Assembly (NCBI GenBank): GCA_002305045.1
Contig: DBPX01000016.1
Location: forward strand, 245,872-309,871
From: Ruminococcus sp. UBA1409
Lineage (GTDB): Bacteria > Bacillota > Clostridia > Oscillospirales > Ruminococcaceae
Length of the DNA stretch: 64,000 nt
Direction: 5' to 3'
The notes beneath the pieces are model-generated. The model saw only the letters and a program-made list of their open reading frames with translations, ran no database searches and was not told the origin of the DNA. Positions 16,415-24,655 of this stretch are shown one piece after another; the first letter of the stretch is position 1, and every line of letters begins with the position of its first letter. A program made the translations under genes and the position numbers.

Positions 16415-18266
16415 AGAAAAATATAAAAGCGAAGCCGGCTCCTTAAAGCTTAGCGGGGAGTCAAAAGATAGGCTTAAGGAGCTTCTTTTTAGCAGAGTTG
16501 AGGCTTCTAATGGGAAAAAAGCCTTTCCTATCGCCGAAAAAACAGGCGAGGATAATAAATCCTCGGGGGATATAAAATTCTCGGAGGATGCAAAATCCTC
16601 GGGGGATGCAAAATCCTCAGGAGAGAAAAAGCTTGCGATGTATAAATATCTCTCGCTTGCCGCCTGCCTTGTAGCCTCTATATCGCTTGTTGGAATTTTC
16701 TCGGTGATGTCAACAAGATTCAAGGTCGCAAATCATGAATCCTCCAGTCAGATGAACAACGATTCCGGCTACAGCCTTTCGGGCTCTGCAAAGGACTATG
16801 AGGAGCTTGATCTGGAGGAGGATATCCTCTTAGAGTATGACGATGACTCCAGCGACGGCGTCGCCCTTGGAGACTCCCCCTCGGCTGAAAACGACCTCCC
16901 GGTAGCTGATTATGCCATTCCCGAGATAGCTGAGGAGACGGGAGAGATATATGACGACAATCTCGGCACCGGTCCGACGCCCGTTACCTCAGACTACGAC
17001 GCAGACAGCTCAGAGGGCGTCTCGCCGTATGCCAGCGTAAACTACACCGGCGATTACTACACCGAGGACTATGTCATCATGCTGAGCGAGCGTCCCGAGA
17101 TTTATGCTGAGAGCGTCTATAACGACAGCGAGGATTTCTACAGCCTGCTTGAAGCCTCGCTCACGGATAGCTCGCTGAGCCATTACGACTTCCCCGAGGC
17201 CATGAACTTCTACGATGTCCTTGAAAATCAGCTCGAGGAAGAAAACGAGCTGTGCGGGGCGAATCTTGTCAGGCTCACGATTAACGGGGTCAGCGGCGAG
17301 CAGGATTACAGGACTCTTTACGATGTCACAATAAACTACGATTATCTTAACCAGGAGAGCTGTCAGGTAGACGGGCTTGTCTGGCTGGAGGGCTCCTCTA
17401 AAAACCAGCTTGCGGGCATGCCGGTTTACGATTCCGGCGATGTCATACTTTGCAGCCTTATCCCCACCTCGGAGGGTCTTGGAGCTGTCAGCGAGCTTTT
17501 GTACGATGTCTACGAGCTGAGCGGAACAGATATCGCCTACCACAGGTATTACAGCGCTGTCGACCCAGGCTACACCGACATGGGAATCCTTCCTACCGAG
17601 GCGGAGTTTATCACCACAACCGAGAACAACCCCGTTTTGTACACCCACAAGGCTGCCGTCAGGGAGCTGACAAGGTATATACGGCGAAAGGTAAACGGCG
17701 AGGATTACCGCTACAGCGATATCTCCCTTCTTATGAGCTACAGCCGTGGCGAGCTGTCAGTTTCCGAGCTTTCAGCTCTTGTAGACTCCGGCAGTGACGA
17801 AGCCCTAGAGCAGCCTCAGGCCGAGACGGTGCAGGAGGCGCCTATATCCAGCATAGGCGTAAACTCAGCCGACGACAGGATGATTATCCAGTCGGGAGAG
17901 ACAAGAATATACCTTTCAAGCGAGGAGACGACCTCATACCTTTCGCAGAGGTTTATTACCTCCTACAGCGGAATCACCCAGTCGCAGGATGAGACCAATG
18001 TCCTGTTCGTCGGAGGTAAGCTTGTATTTAACTCCGGCACAGCCTTCCAGGGCGAGCTTGTAGGTCTTGAGGTCTCCAGCGCAGACTGTCCCCTTGATAT
18101 AAGCTTCAACGGGCTTAGGGTCGGCGACTCGGTGGACTTAGCAAAGTCCGTTCTTAGAATCGAGCGCAACCTCTCAGACGACGTCACGATAACCTACCGT
18201 GGCGAAAGTCTGGTGGTTACTCTAAAGTTTGAGTACGGCTCGCTTGCAAGGATTACAGCGGAATAG
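16398..18266 (+). CDS. Membrane-anchored putative anti-sigma partner with large acidic exterior
   Basis: The 622-residue protein has a short cytoplasmic part (about residues 1-78), one membrane helix (about residues 80-102, YLSLAACLVASISLVGIFSV) and about 520 extracellular residues rich in Asp, Glu, Ser and Tyr. The cytoplasmic part holds imperfect 6-residue repeats near residue 55 (DIKFSE, DAKSSG, DAKSSG), reflected in 18-base DNA repeats around 16555-16622. The overlap with the sigma gene indicates it is the cognate anti-sigma factor, though I see no zinc-binding HxxxCxxC motif. The outer region has no catalytic domain I recognise; it could sense an envelope signal. A terminator follows. 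Confidence 0.8.
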   Translation: MAMIFEEKYKSEAGSLKLSGESKDRLKELLFSRVEASNGKKAFPIAEKTGEDNKSSGDIKFSEDAKSSGDAKSSGEKKLAMYKYLSLAACLVASISLVGIFSVMSTRFKVANHESSSQMNNDSGYSLSGSAKDYEELDLEEDILLEYDDDSSDGVALGDSPSAENDLPVADYAIPEIAEETGEIYDDNLGTGPTPVTSDYDADSSEGVSPYASVNYTGDYYTEDYVIMLSERPEIYAESVYNDSEDFYSLLEASLTDSSLSHYDFPEAMNFYDVLENQLEEENELCGANLVRLTINGVSGEQDYRTLYDVTINYDYLNQESCQVDGLVWLEGSSKNQLAGMPVYDSGDVILCSLIPTSEGLGAVSELLYDVYELSGTDIAYHRYYSAVDPGYTDMGILPTEAEFITTTENNPVLYTHKAAVRELTRYIRRKVNGEDYRYSDISLLMSYSRGELSVSELSALVDSGSDEALEQPQAETVQEAPISSIGVNSADDRMIIQSGETRIYLSSEETTSYLSQRFITSYSGITQSQDETNVLFVGGKLVFNSGTAFQGELVGLEVSSADCPLDISFNGLRVGDSVDLAKSVLRIERNLSDDVTITYRGESLVVTLKFEYGSLARITAE

Positions 18267-18278
18267 TATTATAGTATT

Positions 18279-18308
18279 AAGCCCTTGCGAAATCGCAAGG
18301 GCTTTTTT
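18279..18308 (+). terminator. Intrinsic terminator after the sigma/anti-sigma operon
   Basis: AAGCCCTTGCG pairs perfectly with CGCAAGGGCTT around a 4-base loop and is followed by a T-run. Confidence 0.92.
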
Positions 18309-18319
18309 ATATCTATAAT

Positions 18320-20569
18320 TTAGAATGTTAGCTGGTCGGGGTCGGCGACGCCCTTTAAAAACGGTCCCGCTGCGGGGATGCTTTTTGTTACGAACTTTGA
18401 AAGCTCGCTGAGCTTTTCCGGCTGGACGATTCCTGCCGACTCAACCTCCGACCTTGCTTTAAGGGTCATCACCTGAACTCCTATGGTGGTCCTTGTGGCT
18501 TTGGGGAGAATCATCCCGGTGTTGAATATTACCGCCCTGCCGTTTGTCGACCTGAGCATGACATCGGCTCCCTCGCCTATGTCAAGAATCGAGATAAGCC
18601 GTGACTTATCTGAAAATGCGCCGGACAGCATCCTTCTGTTGGTCTTTGTCTCATAGGCGCTAAGGGGAACCTTGGCAGCCTTGCCGTTCGAGTAGACAAA
18701 AAGAAGGCAGCCGGAATAATCTGTCGTGGCTGTAAACGCCACTATGCTCTCTCCCTCCTCCAGCTTTAGAAGCACCGGGATATAGTCTCCCAGAAGGCTA
18801 GCCTTGGAGTCCTGGAAGGAGGACGCCTTTGTCTTATAGACATTGCAGCGGTCGGTGAAGATAAGCAGCTCCGCTCTGTTGGTGGAGTCAAGCTCGGACA
18901 TTATCCTGTCGCCCTCCTTGAGCTTCTGCTCGCCGCTCATCCTAAGAGACTGCATGGTAATCTTCTTGAAGTAGCCGTCCCTTGTGAAGATAAGCCTGCA
19001 GGGATAGTCCGGCACCTGCTCGGTTATTTTCTCCTCCTTGGACTCGTCGACATAGATAATCTCGGTGCGCCTTTCCTGACCGTACTTTTTAATCACGGTC
19101 TCAAGCTCCTTAACGATTATCCCCTTTATCTTTTTTTCGCTTCCAAGAGTCTCTTTTAGCGAGGCAATGTCCGCCTCAAGCTGCTCGATATCCGAGATTC
19201 TGTTTAAAATAAACTCACGGTTTAGATGCCTTAGCTTTATCTCTGCGACATACTCCGCCTGCACCTCATCAATAGAAAAGCCTATCATAAGGTTGGGAAC
19301 GACCTCTGACTCCTCCTCGGTCTCCCTTACGATTTTTATCGCCCTGTCTATATCGAGAAGTATTCTTTCAAGACCCTTTAGAAGATGGAGCCGCTCCTCC
19401 TTCTTTTTAAGCTCGAAGCTTACCCTGCGTCTTACGCAGCCAGTCCTGAAATCTATCCACTCCTTTATTATCGAGGACACTCCTAGGACCTTCGGATAGC
19501 CGTGGACAAGGATGTTGAAGTTTGCAAAGAAGCTGTCCTGAAGCGGGGTTAGCTGATAAAGCCTTTTCATCACCTGCTCTGGGTCTGCTCCCCTTTTCAG
19601 GTCGATGGCGATTTTAAGACCGTTCAGGTCGGTTTCGTCCCTGATATAGGATATCTCCTTCATGCCGCCCTTTGCAAGCTCGACTACCTTGTCGATTATC
19701 GCCTCTACTGTGGTCGTGGGAGGTATCTGGGTGACCTCGATGCAGTTTGCCTCCCTGTCGTAGGAGTACCTCGCCCTTATCTTGACAGAGCCTCTGCCAG
19801 TGTCGAAAATCTGCCTTAGCTTTGCGCTGTCGTATATTAACATTCCCCCGCCGGGAAAATCGGGACCGTTCATTATCTGCATGGGATCAAAGTCCGGGTC
19901 CTTTATCAAGGCTATAGTCGCCTCGCAAAGCTCCTTGAGGTTAAAGGGGCAAATTGAGGACGCCATCGAGACTCCTATTCCGACATTTGAATTTACAAGT
20001 ATCGAGGGAAATGTCACCGGCAGAAGCTCCGGCTCCAGCATGGTGTTGTCGTAATTGGGAACAAGGGTGACGGTATCCTTGTCGATATCCGAAAAAAGCT
20101 CGTTGCAAATAGGGTCGAGCTTTGCCTCGGTGTATCTTGAGGCGGCATACGCCATGTCCGAGGAGTACGCCTTTCCAAAGTTCCCCTTTGAATCGATATA
20201 CGGGTGCAAAAGAGCCTCGTTTCCCCTAGCCAGCCTGACCATCGTCTCATATATTGCCTGGTCGCCGTGGGGATTTAGCTTCATCGTCTGTCCTACTATA
20301 TTGGCGGACTTTGTTCTAGGACCAGACAAAAGCCCCATCTTGTACATGGTGAATAAAAGCTTTCTGTGCGAGGGCTTGAAGCCGTCTATCTCTGGGAAGG
20401 CCCTTGATACTATTACGCTCATGGCATACGGCATATAGTTTTTTTCCAGAGTGACGGTTATCGGCTCCTCCACGACAGAGCCTGCGCCGCTTATATAAGC
20501 CTCCTGCTGTCTGCGGGACAGCGACGGCTGCTTTTTCGTTCTTTCGTCCGTCTTTTTCTTTTTTGGCAA
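18320..20569 (-). CDS. parC: Type IIA topoisomerase subunit A (ParC/GyrA-like)
   Basis: The 749-residue protein is the DNA-cleaving subunit of a type IIA topoisomerase, which decatenates chromosomes or relaxes supercoils. The catalytic Tyr is Tyr146 in AAMRYTE-like AASRYTEAKL. The winged-helix quinolone region reads NPHGDQAIYETMVRLA near residues 99-114, with Gln104 where GyrA has Ser83 and Glu where it has Asp87. A long coiled coil (about residues 370-480) and a C-terminal beta-pinwheel-like region follow. No GyrA-box was seen. It starts 12 bases after the parE stop. The naming as ParC rather than GyrA rests on the missing GyrA box and the pairing. Confidence 0.88.
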   Translation of the reverse strand: MPKKKKTDERTKKQPSLSRRQQEAYISGAGSVVEEPITVTLEKNYMPYAMSVIVSRAFPEIDGFKPSHRKLLFTMYKMGLLSGPRTKSANIVGQTMKLNPHGDQAIYETMVRLARGNEALLHPYIDSKGNFGKAYSSDMAYAASRYTEAKLDPICNELFSDIDKDTVTLVPNYDNTMLEPELLPVTFPSILVNSNVGIGVSMASSICPFNLKELCEATIALIKDPDFDPMQIMNGPDFPGGGMLIYDSAKLRQIFDTGRGSVKIRARYSYDREANCIEVTQIPPTTTVEAIIDKVVELAKGGMKEISYIRDETDLNGLKIAIDLKRGADPEQVMKRLYQLTPLQDSFFANFNILVHGYPKVLGVSSIIKEWIDFRTGCVRRRVSFELKKKEERLHLLKGLERILLDIDRAIKIVRETEEESEVVPNLMIGFSIDEVQAEYVAEIKLRHLNREFILNRISDIEQLEADIASLKETLGSEKKIKGIIVKELETVIKKYGQERRTEIIYVDESKEEKITEQVPDYPCRLIFTRDGYFKKITMQSLRMSGEQKLKEGDRIMSELDSTNRAELLIFTDRCNVYKTKASSFQDSKASLLGDYIPVLLKLEEGESIVAFTATTDYSGCLLFVYSNGKAAKVPLSAYETKTNRRMLSGAFSDKSRLISILDIGEGADVMLRSTNGRAVIFNTGMILPKATRTTIGVQVMTLKARSEVESAGIVQPEKLSELSKFVTKSIPAAGPFLKGVADPDQLTF

Positions 20570-20581
20570 GTTATCTCCTCC

Positions 20582-22582
20582 TTAGCTAAGGTCTGCCATG
20601 TCGATATAGTCGTGTCCGTTGTTGCTTATAAACTCCTTGCGGGCTGAGAGATTGTCCCCCAGGAGCATATCGAACATGAATTTTGTATGCTCAGCCTCGT
20701 CAGGAGTGACCTGAATCAGCCTTCTTGTGTCGGGATTCATGGTAGTAAGGCTCATCATGTCAGGCTCGTTCTCGCCAAGTCCCTTTGAGCGCTGGAGGGT
20801 GTATTTTTCCTTGCCTATCATGGACAAAATCTTGGCTCTTTCTCCCTCATCGTAGGCAAAATAGGTCCTGTCCCTTGTGTTTATCTCGTAAAGGGGAGAC
20901 TCTGCGATGTATACAAAGCCCTCCTGTATGAGCGTCGGTGCAAGGGTGTAGAGCATGGTGAGTATCAGAGTTCTTATCTGGAAGCCGTCATAGTCGGCAT
21001 CGGTGCAGATTATAATCTTGCTCCACCTGAGCGAGCCAAGATTAAAGCTTGACAGCTCCTTGTTCTTTGCCGACTTGACCTCGACTCCGCAGCCGAGCAC
21101 CTTCATAAGGTCGGTGATAATCTCGCTTTCAAAGATTTTATTATAGCTCGCCTTCAGGCAGTTGAGAATCTTTCCCCTGACGGGTATGACAGCCTGAAAC
21201 TCAGCGTCCCTTGCTAGCTTGACCGAGCCTAGCGCAGAGTCTCCCTCGACGATGTAAAGCTCCCGCCGTGAGACATCCTTTGTCCTGCAATCGACGAACT
21301 TCTTTATCATGTTGGTCATGTCGAGCTTTTCTGCGTACAGCTTTTTTGTAGTTACCCTGGTTTTCTCCGCACTCTCCCTGGAGCGCTTGTTTACAAGCAC
21401 CTGGTCGCATATCCTGCCGGCGTCCTCGGGGTTTTCTATGAAATAGATTTCAAGCTGGTGCTTTAAAAACTCCACCGCCGCCTCGTATATAAACTTGTTG
21501 CTTATAGCCTTCTTTGTCTGATTCTCATAGGAGGTCTGGGTGGAGAATGAGCTTGACACCATCACAAGGCAGTCCTCGATATCGACAAACTGGAGCTTCT
21601 GCTCGTTTTTAAGATACTTGCCGTTTTGCTTCATATAGCTGTCAAGATAGGAGCTAAACGCCTGCCTTACAGCCCTCTCGGTGGAGCCTCCGTACTCTAA
21701 AAAGCTTGAATTATGGAAGTATTCCTGACACTTTACCGACTTTGAAAAGGCAAAGGCAAAGTTGTACTTTACCTTGTACTCGTTCATGTCCTCCCTGTCC
21801 CTGCCCTTTCTGTCGCAGGACCAGAGCCTCGGCTCGGTGATATACTCCTCGCCCACAAGCTCCCTTACATAGTCCAGTATGCCGTTTTCGTAAAGATACT
21901 CAAGCTCCTCAAAGGCTCCGTCGTCGTCCTGATATCTTAAAACAAAGCATATCCCCGGATTTACAATGGACTGCTTTTTTAGGACATCGGTAAAGTATTC
22001 CTTGTCAATCCTGATGTCGGTAAAGACCTCAAGGTCGGGTCTCCACCGGGTTTTGGTGCCGGTTTTGCCCTTTTTGGAGGGCTTTTTTGAAAGGCCGCCG
22101 ATATTCTCTCCCTTTTCAAAGTGGAGGTTGTAGGTAAAACCGTCTCTGTTGACCTCGACATCCATATACTCGGAGGAATACTGCGTCGCACAGGCTCCAA
22201 GACCGTTTAAGCCCAGGGAATACTCATAATTGTCACCCGAGGCGTTGTCGTACTTTCCGCCGGCGTACAGTTCGCAATAGACAAGCTCCCAGTTGTACCT
22301 GCCCTCAGACCTGTTAAAATCGACCGGGCAGCCCCTGCCCATATCCTCCACCTCGATGGAGTCGTCGTTATACCTTGTCACGATTATTCTGGAGCCGTAG
22401 CCCTCCTTGGCCTCGTCGACAGAGTTGGAAATAATCTCAAACACCGAGTGCTTACAGCCGTCAAGACCGTCCGAGCCGAAGATTACGGCTGGGCGCTTTC
22501 TCACCCTGTCGGCTCCCTTTAGCGACCTTATCGCCTCGTTGCCGTATTCGTTTTTGGAATTAGAAGATGTTTTTACTGACAT
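20582..22582 (-). CDS. parE: Type IIA topoisomerase subunit B (ParE/GyrB-like)
   Basis: This 666-residue ATPase subunit partners with the downstream ParC-like protein. The GHKL ATP site shows EIISNSVDEAKEGYG, DMGRGCPVD and LGLNGLGACATQYSS. The TOPRIM domain has LYIVEGDSALGS and the metal-binding DADYDGFQIRT; the usual EGDSAGG and DADVDGxHI are altered, marking a divergent branch. The C-terminus keeps QRSKGLGENEPDMM. I start at 22582 (MSVKTSS) because AAGGAAG lies 6 bases upstream; the frame opens 10 codons earlier. This pair is probably additional to a canonical gyrAB elsewhere, which is inference. Confidence 0.88.
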   Translation of the reverse strand: MSVKTSSNSKNEYGNEAIRSLKGADRVRKRPAVIFGSDGLDGCKHSVFEIISNSVDEAKEGYGSRIIVTRYNDDSIEVEDMGRGCPVDFNRSEGRYNWELVYCELYAGGKYDNASGDNYEYSLGLNGLGACATQYSSEYMDVEVNRDGFTYNLHFEKGENIGGLSKKPSKKGKTGTKTRWRPDLEVFTDIRIDKEYFTDVLKKQSIVNPGICFVLRYQDDDGAFEELEYLYENGILDYVRELVGEEYITEPRLWSCDRKGRDREDMNEYKVKYNFAFAFSKSVKCQEYFHNSSFLEYGGSTERAVRQAFSSYLDSYMKQNGKYLKNEQKLQFVDIEDCLVMVSSSFSTQTSYENQTKKAISNKFIYEAAVEFLKHQLEIYFIENPEDAGRICDQVLVNKRSRESAEKTRVTTKKLYAEKLDMTNMIKKFVDCRTKDVSRRELYIVEGDSALGSVKLARDAEFQAVIPVRGKILNCLKASYNKIFESEIITDLMKVLGCGVEVKSAKNKELSSFNLGSLRWSKIIICTDADYDGFQIRTLILTMLYTLAPTLIQEGFVYIAESPLYEINTRDRTYFAYDEGERAKILSMIGKEKYTLQRSKGLGENEPDMMSLTTMNPDTRRLIQVTPDEAEHTKFMFDMLLGDNLSARKEFISNNGHDYIDMADLS

Positions 22583-22660
22583 TAAAAGCTTCCTTTCCTC
22601 CAAATGCGCCAAGGCTATCTTATTGACCCGGCGCAGACTGCCGCAAAGACGGCGAGATTA

Positions 22661-22689
22661 ATTATGCCACATTTTTTTCAAAATTGCAA
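22661..22689 (-). promoter_or_regulatory. Promoter of the parE-parC operon
   Basis: On the minus strand TTGCAA (22684-22689), 17 bp, CATAAT (22661-22666), about 79 bp upstream of the start. Confidence 0.55.
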
Positions 22690-22750
22690 GTGCCGCCGCC
22701 GGCAGGCCGCAGTTCCTCCAAATTATCAGTAAAATGCTTTCAAATCATCA

Positions 22751-22791
22751 TTGATATTTTGACCGCAGCATGTATAATAGGCTTATAAGCC
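22751..22791 (+). promoter_or_regulatory. Promoter and palindromic operator-like site upstream of GH43
   Basis: TTGATA (22751-22756) and TATAAT (22773-22778) have a 16-bp spacer. The perfect 12-bp palindrome GGCTTATAAGCC (22780-22791) covers the expected transcription start, where a repressor would block initiation. Confidence 0.5.
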
Positions 22792-22839
22792 GAAATTAAG
22801 CCGAAGGCTTTCATATCATCAAAGAGAGGTAGGATAAAA

Positions 22840-24636
22840 ATGTCTAATTCAAAGCTTCTAATCTACACCAGAGAGCCGATGGAGTCGGATATTTACGACC
22901 CCAAGCTCGCCTACAGTATGCACATCGCAGTAAAAAACGACGGCGGCGTAACCGTGCTGAATCACAACTCGGGTGTTTTCTTCGCCAAAGCCACCGAGAA
23001 TCAAAACGGCTCGCTGAATGCAAAATCCCTTCGCTCACCCTATGCCGTTAGACTGGGAAATGAGTCGGGCTGGGGAGTTATAGCAGTTCGCACCGAGGCT
23101 GACGGCTCCTTGGAGCCTGATTCCTGCGGCTGTCTGCTCCTTGCAAAGACAGAGGATTTCATTCACTTTAAGGAGCTTGGGCTTTTAAAGCTCTCGGACA
23201 GCCACATCGAGCGTGCGGCGGTCTTTACGGCTGAGGGCGAGTCCTCCTGCAAAATAGTATACAAGACCGAGGACGGCGTTTTTTGCTCTTCTTTAGACAG
23301 CTTCTCCCCAGAATCTAATGTAAGCCCCTGCGAGCCTGAGGGATTAAGCCTCCCCGAGCCTTCAGCCTGCGGCGGCTTTGCCGAGGGAGCCGTTTTGTCC
23401 TGCGAAATACCCATCCCCGACAGCCTCGCCGAGGAGCTTATAAAAAGGCTCACCACGCCCTGCAACACCTCGGTAATCGTCCCGGATACCGTTTACTGCT
23501 CAAGCGAGAGCGAGCTTGCCGGCGTTAAAGCCGTCTGCCTCTACTCCGACGGCTCAAAGGACGAAAAGACGGTTGACTGGGAGCTTTCCTGCGTTGATTT
23601 TAACAAGCCCGGAAGCTATACGGTTAACGGCAGAATCAAGCAGGACCACTACCCCTTCCCCATTGCAATAAACCGTGCCGACCCCTGCGTCACGATATGG
23701 GAGGGCAAATACTATTTCATTGCCACAAACGACGCCGACGGCAACAACTCCCTTTACATCAGGTGTGCGGACTCCCTGCACGGTCTTATCGACGCCGAGG
23801 AGGTCCTGCTTCTTGACACAAAGACTCAGGAGGGCATAAAGGGGCTTCTCTGGGCGCCTGAGTTCCACGAGATAGACGGCAGGCTTTATATCTTCCATGC
23901 GGCGACTACAGGTCACTTCTTCTGCGAGGAGAGCCATCTTATGGTGCTTGAAAAGGGCAAGGACCCGATGGTTCGCTCCAACTGGTCTGACACAAGAAGG
24001 ATAACAAGAGCCGACGGCTCCGAGCTGTGCGAGGCGGGAAGGACGATTACCCTTGACATGACTGTATTCGAGTGGGACGGCTCTATATATGCGGTCTGGT
24101 CTCAGAGGCAGTTCCTGCCCGACGACCTCGGCGCATGGCTATATATCGCAAGGCTCAACAGAAATGACCCCTGGAGGCTTGACAGCGAGCCGGTTGTCCT
24201 TTCCAAGCCGGACTACGGCTGGGCTAATAACCACACCTTTGTAGACGAGGGTCCGTTCGCTCTCTTTAGGGACGGCAAGCTCTGGCTATCCTTCTCGAGT
24301 GCGGCGGTCGACTCTACCTATGTCGTGGCATTTTTGACCCTCGAGCCGGGACAGGACCCCTTAAATCCCGAGTGCTGGGTAAAGGCAAACTTCCCCTCGC
24401 TCAGCTCAAGGTCGGTAACGGGAGAGTTCGGAACAGGCCACAACGCCTATGTCAAGGATACAGACGGAAAGGTCTACAACACCTACCATGCAAGACCGGG
24501 AGTCAATGGTCCCCGCTCCAGCGGAATCAGGCGTGTGCATTTTAACATATACAACGAGCCTGTACTCGATATGACCGAGGAGCTTGATATAAGACCCTGG
24601 CTCCGTGATGTCAAAACAACCGTAATAGTAAAATAA
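22840..24636 (+). CDS. GH43-family glycoside hydrolase with Ig-like domain
   Basis: GH43 enzymes are inverting arabinofuranosidases, arabinanases, xylosidases or galactosidases of plant hemicellulose. The 598-residue protein has an N-terminal beta-rich domain of unknown role, a Big_4-type Ig-like module (about residues 205-275, VCLYSDGSKDEKTVDWE) and a C-terminal five-bladed propeller. Catalytic candidates are Asp281 in RADPCVTIWEGKYY, Asp406 in TLDMTVFEWDG and Glu470 in VDEGPFALFRDGK. No signal peptide is seen, so it acts on imported oligosaccharides. AGAGAGGTAGG precedes the ATG. The next gene (GH31) starts 19 bases downstream, so the two are co-transcribed. Confidence 0.9.
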   Translation: MSNSKLLIYTREPMESDIYDPKLAYSMHIAVKNDGGVTVLNHNSGVFFAKATENQNGSLNAKSLRSPYAVRLGNESGWGVIAVRTEADGSLEPDSCGCLLLAKTEDFIHFKELGLLKLSDSHIERAAVFTAEGESSCKIVYKTEDGVFCSSLDSFSPESNVSPCEPEGLSLPEPSACGGFAEGAVLSCEIPIPDSLAEELIKRLTTPCNTSVIVPDTVYCSSESELAGVKAVCLYSDGSKDEKTVDWELSCVDFNKPGSYTVNGRIKQDHYPFPIAINRADPCVTIWEGKYYFIATNDADGNNSLYIRCADSLHGLIDAEEVLLLDTKTQEGIKGLLWAPEFHEIDGRLYIFHAATTGHFFCEESHLMVLEKGKDPMVRSNWSDTRRITRADGSELCEAGRTITLDMTVFEWDGSIYAVWSQRQFLPDDLGAWLYIARLNRNDPWRLDSEPVVLSKPDYGWANNHTFVDEGPFALFRDGKLWLSFSSAAVDSTYVVAFLTLEPGQDPLNPECWVKANFPSLSSRSVTGEFGTGHNAYVKDTDGKVYNTYHARPGVNGPRSSGIRRVHFNIYNEPVLDMTEELDIRPWLRDVKTTVIVK

Positions 24637-24655
24637 TCCCGTAAAGGAGGCCGCC

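Noticed and set aside
17010..17648. 212-codon open frame opposite the anti-sigma gene
   Set aside because: It overlaps a well-supported coding sequence on the other strand and is explained by acidic codon composition there.
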